Source: Gemmatimonas aurantiaca (GTDB lineage: Bacteria; Gemmatimonadota; Gemmatimonadetes; Gemmatimonadales; Gemmatimonadaceae). Taken from it: DNA of 64,000 nucleotides. Shown in pieces: positions 58,511 through 64,000 of the stretch. Every line of letters begins with the position of its first letter. Positions within the stretch are counted from its first letter, which is position 1. The notes beneath the pieces were generated by a model. That model was not told the DNA's origin and ran no database searches. It worked only from the letters and a program-made list of their open reading frames with translations. A program made the position numbers and the translations under genes. Where the stretch lies: NCBI RefSeq assembly GCF_037190085.1, contig NZ_JBBCJO010000005.1:496001-560000 (forward strand), read 5' to 3'.

Positions 58511-58928
58511 TCTCGAGCGAAGCAGGCGTGAACGGCGCTGGCAACAACTCCGCCAGCGACCAACGGGCCGCGCGTCCATCGGGCGCGACGGCAAAGATTT
58601 CCAGCGCTGGGGCGAATTCCACCAGTGCCTGACGACAGATACCACAGGGCGGCGTGGGATCCTGCTGCTGCGACGTGATCACGAGGCGCACGAACTGCCG
58701 CGCGCCGGTGGCAATGGCCGTGCCGAGGGCGACGCGCTCCGCACAGGTGCCCGCCGGATACGACGCGTTCTCGACATTGCATCCCGCAAAGATGCGTCCG
58801 TCGTCGGTTTCCAGTGCCGCGCCCACGGGGAAATGGGAATACGGCGCCCAGGCATGCGCCCGCGCGGTTTCCGCGGCGCTGAACAGCGGAGCGTGCGCCG
58901 ATGGCAAATGGTCCAGCACCATACTCAC
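58503..58928 (-). CDS. cdd: Cytidine deaminase
   Basis: A 141-residue homotetrameric-type deaminase. It has the zinc motif TCAERVALG and PPCGICRQ, with SYPAGTCAE and VGAALET as expected. It converts cytidine to uridine in salvage. The GTG start overlaps the deoB stop as GTGA. Confidence 0.95.
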   Translation of the reverse strand: MSMVLDHLPSAHAPLFSAAETARAHAWAPYSHFPVGAALETDDGRIFAGCNVENASYPAGTCAERVALGTAIATGARQFVRLVITSQQQDPTPPCGICRQALVEFAPALEIFAVAPDGRAARWSLAELLPAPFTPASLENV

Positions 58929-60106
58929 GGGTGCAGCAACTCGGGCAGGAACGACGTGCCGCGCCCGCGCCAGTCGAGACCGAACCAGTGGGCCACCGAG
59001 GCCCCCAGATCGGAGAACGTGTCGCGAACGCCCAGGTCGCCGCCACGGACACGCGCGCCCACCGCCAGCAGCGGCACACGCTCGCGCGCGTGATCCGTGG
59101 ACGGGGTGGTTGGATCGTTGCCGTGATCGGCGGTAATGAACAGCAGGTCGTCCTCCTTCAGGGCAGAGAGCAACGAAGGGAGCGCACGATCGAACGCCTC
59201 GAGCGCCCCCCGGAAGCCCGGCACATCATTGCGATGGCCGTACAGCTGATCGAAATCTACCAGATTGGCGAAGCAGAACCCACGTGGGGCCGTGGCCAGC
59301 CACTCCTGCAGGGCCGCCACGCCCGCGGCGTTGTCCGCCGTGTGCTGCGAGGCGATCCCGCGTCCGGCGAACAGATCGTCGACCTTTCCGATTCCGTGAC
59401 GGGGCACGCCCGCTGCTTCCAACACGTCAAGCAGCGTATCCCCCGGCGGTTGCAGCGAAAAATCCCGCCGGTTGGCCGTCCGTCGCCAGGTTCCGGGCTG
59501 TTCCCCGTCCACGAACGGCCGGGCAATCACCCGCGACACATCGTGCGGCGCCACCAGCTGCCACCGGGCCAGCTCACAGGCGCGATACAACTCGTCGAGG
59601 GGAATCCACGCCTCGTGCGCCGCCACCTGGAAGACGGAATCGGCCGATGTGTACACGATCCAGGCCCCGGTCTGCCGCTGCATTTCGGCAAATTCCGCGA
59701 TGACGGCCGTCCCGCTGGCCACGCAGTTGCCGATGACCGGCCGCCCCGTATTCCGCGCGAAGGTGTCGATCACCTCGGCCGGAAACCCCTGCGGATAGGT
59801 CGGAAACGGGCGCGCGAGATGCAACCCGGCGATCTCCCAGTGCCCGGTGGTTGAGTCCTTGCCGCACGACCGCGGCAGCATCACGCCGAACCCGCCCACC
59901 GGATGCGCCACCGGAGCCACCCCCGGAATGGGCGTGGCATTCCCCAAGCCAAGTCGTTGCAGATTCGGAAGATCCAGCCCGCCGACCGCACGCGCGAGAT
60001 TCCCCAGGGTATCACTGCCCTGATCGCCGTACGCCGCCGTATCCGGAGCCTCCCCACAGCCGACTCCATCGAGCACGACGATGAGCGCGCGCTTGGTATC
60101 GGTCAT
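58925..60106 (-). CDS. deoB: Phosphopentomutase
   Basis: A 393-residue alkaline-phosphatase-superfamily enzyme that shifts phosphate between C1 and C5 of (deoxy)ribose. It has the N-terminal VLDGVGCGEAPDTAAYGD, the catalytic Thr in KDSTTGHWEI, and the metal-binding FITADHGNDPTTPSTDHARE. It pairs with cdd for nucleoside catabolism. The ATG overlaps the alr stop as ATGA. Confidence 0.95.
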   Translation of the reverse strand: MTDTKRALIVVLDGVGCGEAPDTAAYGDQGSDTLGNLARAVGGLDLPNLQRLGLGNATPIPGVAPVAHPVGGFGVMLPRSCGKDSTTGHWEIAGLHLARPFPTYPQGFPAEVIDTFARNTGRPVIGNCVASGTAVIAEFAEMQRQTGAWIVYTSADSVFQVAAHEAWIPLDELYRACELARWQLVAPHDVSRVIARPFVDGEQPGTWRRTANRRDFSLQPPGDTLLDVLEAAGVPRHGIGKVDDLFAGRGIASQHTADNAAGVAALQEWLATAPRGFCFANLVDFDQLYGHRNDVPGFRGALEAFDRALPSLLSALKEDDLLFITADHGNDPTTPSTDHARERVPLLAVGARVRGGDLGVRDTFSDLGASVAHWFGLDWRGRGTSFLPELLHP

Positions 60107-61290
60107 GATTCGGACGACCCGGATGACGAGGTGGAAGGCAAGATGCTATGGTAGATTGGTGGAACCCTCAGGCGGAGACCGACCAGCAGTTCGTACGGAG
60201 ACACGCCAGCGCGCGCCCCCACCGCCTCGGCAGTCAACGTGCTCCCGCCATCGGTGCCGAGCAGCGTGGCGACGTCCCCGGGCACACAGGATACCCCGCT
60301 GACGTCCACCATGGTCATGTCCATCGTCACCCGGCCGACCACCGGACAACGTGTCCCCCCGATAAGTACCTCGCCGACGTTGGAAAGATGCCGTCGATAA
60401 CCATCCGCATACCCGGCAGAGAGCGTCGCGATGCGATGGGCCCCCGGCGCGGTCCAGGTGGCGCCATAACTCACCGACTCGCCGGGCAGCACGTCGCGCA
60501 CGTCCACCACCCGGGCCCTCAGATGCGCCACCTGCCGGAGCCCCAGCTCGGCGGTGAACATACCCGCGTAGAGGGCGATGCCGGGGCGGGCCAGATGCCC
60601 GGGCGATCCGCCAGTGCGACTCACGATGCCGCCGCTGTTGTCCCGGTGCAGCAGCACGCCCGGGGGTAGCACGTCGTGCAGCACCCCCAGTGCCTGTTCG
60701 AAACGCGCGTCCTGCTCGTCACGGGAAGGGAGTGACTCGTCGGCGGAGTGAAAATGTGTGAACACGCCTTCCGGCGGCGCCTTGGCCACGGCCTCACGCA
60801 GCGACGCGACGGCGTCCCAGCGGATACCGGCGCGGGCCATGCCCGTGTCGATCGAGAGATGCCAGGGCGCATGCCGGGGCGTGCGTCCCTGGCCCAGCGT
60901 CCACCACTGCGCGATGTCGTCCGGACGATGCAGCGCCGGTCGCACATCGAGCGCCAGAGCGCGCGGCAGTTCATGGGCGAGCAGCGGCGTGGCGCAGAGA
61001 ATACGACCGGCACACCCGGCCTCCCGGAGCGCCTCCGCCTCGTCGAGCGAGGCGATGCCCACGCCCCAGGGCGCATCGGACGGCGGCGCCGGCGACTCCG
61101 CCCGGGGCGTCTCGTGCGGCCCGCGGAACGGCACTCCCAGCGCCCGGGTCACGGCGACGGCGCCGATGCCGTAGCTGTCCGCCTTGACCATCGGCAGCAA
61201 CGGCACGCGGGCGCGCTGCCTGAGCGCCGAAAAGTTGTGTCGCAGCGCGTCGCCATCGACATCGAGCCACGCGCGGTCCCGGTGAGTCAT
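60103..61290 (-). CDS. alr: Alanine racemase
   Basis: A 395-residue PLP enzyme making D-alanine for peptidoglycan. The PLP lysine is in MVKADSYGIGA, the catalytic tyrosine is near SVSYGATWTA, and HRDNSGGIVS and CPVVGRVTMDM are present. An insertion of about 20 residues near 60-80 (Pro/Ser-rich) separates the first strand-helix unit from the usual sequence. The start at ATG 61290 is chosen; a TTG two codons earlier is weaker. Confidence 0.93.
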   Translation of the reverse strand: MTHRDRAWLDVDGDALRHNFSALRQRARVPLLPMVKADSYGIGAVAVTRALGVPFRGPHETPRAESPAPPSDAPWGVGIASLDEAEALREAGCAGRILCATPLLAHELPRALALDVRPALHRPDDIAQWWTLGQGRTPRHAPWHLSIDTGMARAGIRWDAVASLREAVAKAPPEGVFTHFHSADESLPSRDEQDARFEQALGVLHDVLPPGVLLHRDNSGGIVSRTGGSPGHLARPGIALYAGMFTAELGLRQVAHLRARVVDVRDVLPGESVSYGATWTAPGAHRIATLSAGYADGYRRHLSNVGEVLIGGTRCPVVGRVTMDMTMVDVSGVSCVPGDVATLLGTDGGSTLTAEAVGARAGVSPYELLVGLRLRVPPIYHSILPSTSSSGSSES

Positions 61291-61478
61291 GCCCAATGGT
61301 AAACGCGCCGGCGGGGGTGGGCCACTGTGCGAACGGGGAATCGGCGTGAAGGGTATCGGGAGGTACCCCGGTAACGCGATTCATACCGTATCGCCGCACT
61401 GGAATGATGCGTTGCTGACGCCTCGGGACAATCGTAGGTTCCAACATACCCCTTCGCTCATCTGCCCAAGGAGCAGCC

Positions 61479-61670
61479 ATGGCCAAGCCTATTCCCGCCA
61501 CCCCTCCTGCCTATGGTCAGGATGCTCGACGTATTCGTGAAGAGATGAGTGCGGACCGTCCAGCGAGTGAAGCGCAGATCGAGCACAACCGAAGGGCATT
61601 GGAGGTGGCGAAGACCATGTTCCGCGACCTCAGCAAGCCGCTTGCGCGGAAAGTGCCCCCGGCACGCTGA
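61479..61670 (+). CDS. 63-aa protein upstream of a GNAT gene; possible antitoxin
   Basis: AAGGAG lies 5 bases before the ATG, a strong start. The 63 residues are polar and mostly helical, with a Pro-rich N-terminus (MAKPIPATPPAYGQDARRIR) and a basic end (SKPLARKVPPAR). No known DNA-binding motif is clear. Eight bases separate it from an acetyltransferase gene read in the same direction. This spacing and gene order match GNAT-type toxin-antitoxin pairs, but the family of this protein is not recognised. Confidence 0.6.
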   Translation: MAKPIPATPPAYGQDARRIREEMSADRPASEAQIEHNRRALEVAKTMFRDLSKPLARKVPPAR

Positions 61671-61678
61671 GACGTCGC

Positions 61679-62233
61679 ATGTCAGCGTCCCCTCTCTTCA
61701 CGATCGAACCGATGCCCCCGGGATTCCGTCTCGGGGGTTTTCGTTGCGAGCCCGACGGGATTGAAGACGAGATCGGCGAGTATCTCGCAGATGGTGACGC
61801 CGCGCGTGACCAGGAGGTCGGCTATTCCCGCACCTATCTGGTGCGCGACGATGCATTCGAAGTCATTGCCTACTTCACACTGCTGGCCGATGCCATTCGA
61901 CTCGACGACGGAGAAGCCGACTCGACGTGGGCCTACAGGAGTGCTCCCTGCATCAAGGTCGCGAGATTGGGGGTTCGCATCGATAGAAGACGCCGAGGGA
62001 TCGGAGAACGGCTCCTTCAGCTCATCAGGGTGCACGCGTTCGAAATCGGCGAGCGCATCGGCGTGCGATATCTTACGCTGGACGCGATTGGCCCACGGGT
62101 AGGATGGTACCAGAAACAGGGATTCGTATTCACACAGCTCGCGGACCAACCCAGCACGGAAGCAGACAAGGCCAACGGTGATCGCGGCCTGGATCTCGGT
62201 CCGATTTCCGCACGCCCCTCTCTCGACTCCTAG
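61679..62233 (+). CDS. GNAT-family N-acetyltransferase
   Basis: 184 residues. The acetyl-CoA loop is RRRRGIGERLLQ (near residues 101-112), following a VARLGVRID strand; the end of the fold is YQKQGFVF. SRTYLVRDDAFEVIAYFTLL gives the first strands. The small preceding ORF suggests a toxin-type acetyltransferase acting on aminoacyl-tRNA, but an ordinary acetyltransferase of another substrate is equally possible. No SD site is obvious, so it is likely coupled to the upstream ORF. Confidence 0.82.
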   Translation: MSASPLFTIEPMPPGFRLGGFRCEPDGIEDEIGEYLADGDAARDQEVGYSRTYLVRDDAFEVIAYFTLLADAIRLDDGEADSTWAYRSAPCIKVARLGVRIDRRRRGIGERLLQLIRVHAFEIGERIGVRYLTLDAIGPRVGWYQKQGFVFTQLADQPSTEADKANGDRGLDLGPISARPSLDS

Positions 62234-62277
62234 TCCGCTCGCCTGCGGCTTCTCCAGACCCCCAGCCAGCGTCTCAC

Positions 62278-63090
62278 GTGAACGTTCCCCCGGAATCATC
62301 TGCGCCCGCACCACGCTCGCTGGACGACGCGCTCGCTCTCATGCGTGATCTGCGCGCCCGCTGCGAGTGGGATCGCGCGCAGACGCATGCCTCGCTGCGG
62401 CCCTACCTCATCGAAGAAGCGCACGAGGTGGACGATGCGATCGCCTTGGGCGACGATGCGGTGCTGCGCGACGAGTTGGGCGATCTGTTCCTGCAGGTGC
62501 TCTTTCACAGTGTGGTGGCCGAGGAACGCGGAGCATTCGGCATGCAGGATGTGGCGGGAGCATTGATCGCGAAGATGCATGCGCGGCATCCGCATCTCTA
62601 TGGCGACGGTGTGAAGCGTCCGTGGGAATCGATGAAGGCGGCGAAGGCCAAGCGGTCCACGCTCGAGGAGGGCCTGCCCGCGGGCCTGCCTTCCCTGCAC
62701 CGCGCGCATCGTCTGCAGGACCGGGCGGCAGGCGTGGGATTCGACTGGCCCGACGCCCTCGGGCCGCTGGCCAAAGTGCGTGAAGAGATGGAAGAGGTGG
62801 CCCGCCTGATCGATCCGTCCACCGGTGCCGTGGCCGATCAGGACGCGCTCGAGGCCGAACTCGGCGATCTGCTCTTCGCGGTGGTGAATCTCTGCCGGAA
62901 GACAGGGGTGCACGGAGCGCTCGCGCTCGATCGCACCAATGCCAAGTTCGTACGCCGGTATGCGGCGATGGAGCGCTTGGCTGAAGCCGATGGTCGCACA
63001 CTCACGAACCTCACGCTCGAAGAGCAGGACCGGTACTGGGACGCGGTCAAAGCCGCCGAAAGCGGTGAGGACAGACGGTCAGAAATCTGA
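62278..63090 (+). CDS. mazG: Nucleoside triphosphate pyrophosphohydrolase MazG
   Basis: A 270-residue protein with two MazG helical domains (LRARCEWDRAQTHASLRPYLIEEAHEV; later LEAELGDLLFAVVNLCRK). The EExxE..ExxD metal ligands are present (EEAHEVDDA, DELGDLFLQ). It removes pyrophosphate from noncanonical dNTP/NTP. The last six residues (DRRSEI) and the stop codon lie within the left arm of family A repeat copy 2, so the original C-terminus was probably altered by that element. The GTG start is the only family-consistent one. Confidence 0.94.
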   Translation: MNVPPESSAPAPRSLDDALALMRDLRARCEWDRAQTHASLRPYLIEEAHEVDDAIALGDDAVLRDELGDLFLQVLFHSVVAEERGAFGMQDVAGALIAKMHARHPHLYGDGVKRPWESMKAAKAKRSTLEEGLPAGLPSLHRAHRLQDRAAGVGFDWPDALGPLAKVREEMEEVARLIDPSTGAVADQDALEAELGDLLFAVVNLCRKTGVHGALALDRTNAKFVRRYAAMERLAEADGRTLTNLTLEEQDRYWDAVKAAESGEDRRSEI

Positions 63091-63377
63091 TGTCAGAGAT
63101 CCGAGGTCAGAACTGAGACGGAGATAGGAAGCAGGAGGGAGTAGTCAGAAGTCAGAAGTCCGAGCACTTCGCTCGCGGGTTGGGTGCTGACGCGAGGAAC
63201 TGGTGTGTTGCGGGGCGCTTCGCGCCCCAAGGGCCCTGCGGGCGCACGTCCCGCAACCCGTGGCGCGCACGTCCCCTCGACCGCCAGTGCTCAGATCTCT
63301 GATATCTGACCCCTTCCTCCTGCTTCCTATCTCCGTCTCAGTTCTGACCTCCGATCTCTGACATCAGACATCCGACC
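63077..63377. repeat. Family A long inverted-repeat element, copy 2
   Basis: The left arm 63077-63167 and right arm 63287-63377 are inverted 91-bp copies with about 85% match (GGTCAGAACTGAGACGGAGA.., AGGAAGCAGGAGG..). They enclose a core with GAGCACTTCG, GCGGGGCGCTTCGCGCCCC, CCCTGCGGGCGCACG and GTGGCGCGCACG that closely matches copy 1. It begins inside mazG and ends 10 bases before the asnS stop. Confidence 0.9.
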
Positions 63378-63387
63378 TCCGACGCCA

Positions 63388-64000
63388 TCAGGGCGCCAGC
63401 CGCCCCATGAGCCTCGGAAACGGAATGCACTCGCGGATATGCTCGATCCCGCAAATCCACGCGATCGTCCGCTCCAACCCGAGCCCGAAACCGGAATGCG
63501 TGAACGTTCCGTAGCGGCGCAGGTCGAGATACCAGCCGTACGCCTCCACCGGCAGGCCTTCGTGCGTGAGACGGGCGAGGATCTTGTCGTAGTCGTCTTC
63601 ACGCTGTGATCCACCGATGATCTCGCCGCGGCCTTCCGGCGCGAGCAGATCGGCGCACCGCACGGTTCGCGGATCGGCGGGGTTCTCCTTCATGTAGAAC
63701 GCCTTGGCTTCCTTGGGATAGTTCACCACGAAGACCGGGCGCTCATGATGGTCCACGATGAGCGCTTCGTCGGGCGCGCCGAGGTCGTCGCCCCACTGGA
63801 TGTCGCTGCCCTTGCTCTGCGCGAACGCGACGGCGTCGGTGTAGTCGAGACGCACGAACGGCTGCGACACACAATCGAGCTTGCTGGTGTCCCGCTCCAG
63901 CACCTTCAGTTCCTCCTGCCGACGCTCCAGGACGCGCTCCACGAGATAGCGCACGAACTCTTCCTGGAGATCCATGTTGTCGTCCTGATCGTACCAGGCC
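63388..64000 (-). CDS. asnS: Asparaginyl-tRNA synthetase (5' part outside window)
   Basis: The C-terminal 203 residues of a class II synthetase; the N-terminus lies beyond the right edge. It has motif 2-like NYPKEAKAFYMKENPADPRT, DLLAPEGRGEIIGGSQRE, and motif 3 GFGLGLERTIAWICGIEHI followed by RECIPFPRLMGRL. The IRECIPFPR ending and the DLLAPEGRGEIIGGS loop separate AsnRS from AspRS and LysRS. It charges tRNA-Asn. Confidence 0.95.
   Translation of the reverse strand, partial: AWYDQDDNMDLQEEFVRYLVERVLERRQEELKVLERDTSKLDCVSQPFVRLDYTDAVAFAQSKGSDIQWGDDLGAPDEALIVDHHERPVFVVNYPKEAKAFYMKENPADPRTVRCADLLAPEGRGEIIGGSQREDDYDKILARLTHEGLPVEAYGWYLDLRRYGTFTHSGFGLGLERTIAWICGIEHIRECIPFPRLMGRLAP

Overview
The window looks like part of the chromosome of a Gram-negative, high-GC bacterium of the FCB group, most likely a member of Gemmatimonadota. 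This is inferred, not proven by a marker gene. The evidence is strong GC bias in third codon positions, which produces many long antisense shadow ORFs, a SusC/SusD outer-membrane pair, a type 9-like C-terminal sorting domain, many lipoproteins with signal peptides, frequent GTG starts, and long runs of genes overlapping by 1 to 19 bases. I found no phage, insertion sequence, transposase or CRISPR array. The accessory-looking content is intergenic repeats and a few small or odd genes.

Layout. 1-5.6 kb: a partial M28 peptidase, a divergent qorB/HxlR-regulator pair, a ClC antiporter, an orphan ORF and csaA. 5.7-7.2 kb: two tRNA-Ser genes bracketing a chain of three very small overlapping ORFs. 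7.4-14.5 kb: a D-2-hydroxyacid dehydrogenase, a TPR lipoprotein, clpB-(N-formylglutamate amidohydrolase-like lipoprotein)-tadA, and a small secreted protein. 14.7-20.2 kb: a BFN-domain nuclease, a membrane-anchored CarboxypepD-like protein, a BtuFCD-type importer and recO. 20.3-38.1 kb: a nearly unbroken minus-strand superoperon, fmdB-argS-pfkB-purM-OMP-ribD-ribE-ribBA-ribH-nusB-glycosyltransferase-hpf-hprK-EIIA-EIIB-EIIC-EIID-ptsH-ptsI-metK. 38.3-47.4 kb: a double-Rieske lipoprotein, susC-susD, and two barrel-less TonB-plug proteins flanking a small SOD/CHRD-like secreted protein. 47.5-64 kb: tyrA, a methylmalonyl-CoA mutase large chain, fbp, comEC, miaB, a barrel plus lipoprotein pair, cdd-deoB-alr, a small ORF with a GNAT protein, mazG and partial asnS.

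How the genes fit together. The PTS block is a complete mannose-family phosphorelay (EI, HPr, EIIA, EIIB, EIIC, EIID) with HPr kinase. HPr keeps both His15 and Ser46, so flux and Ser-phosphorylation control are both possible, but no sugar-catabolic gene is present. Riboflavin synthesis (ribD, E, BA, H) is complete. The putative corrinoid/siderophore importer could supply B12 to the mutase large chain, which lacks its own B12 domain. deoB and cdd form a nucleoside-salvage unit.

The strongest undescribed signals are two families of intergenic inverted repeats. Family A has two copies of about 300-320 bp, with 80-91 bp inverted arms built of TCAGA-type repeats around a conserved GC-rich core. 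Family B has three copies of about 110-160 bp, each lying directly downstream of the stop codon of a minus-strand gene. Other notable items are the three-ORF micro-operon between the tRNA-Ser genes, a double-Rieske/BACON-like lipoprotein, and a dense cluster of GTGAC half-sites upstream of susC.
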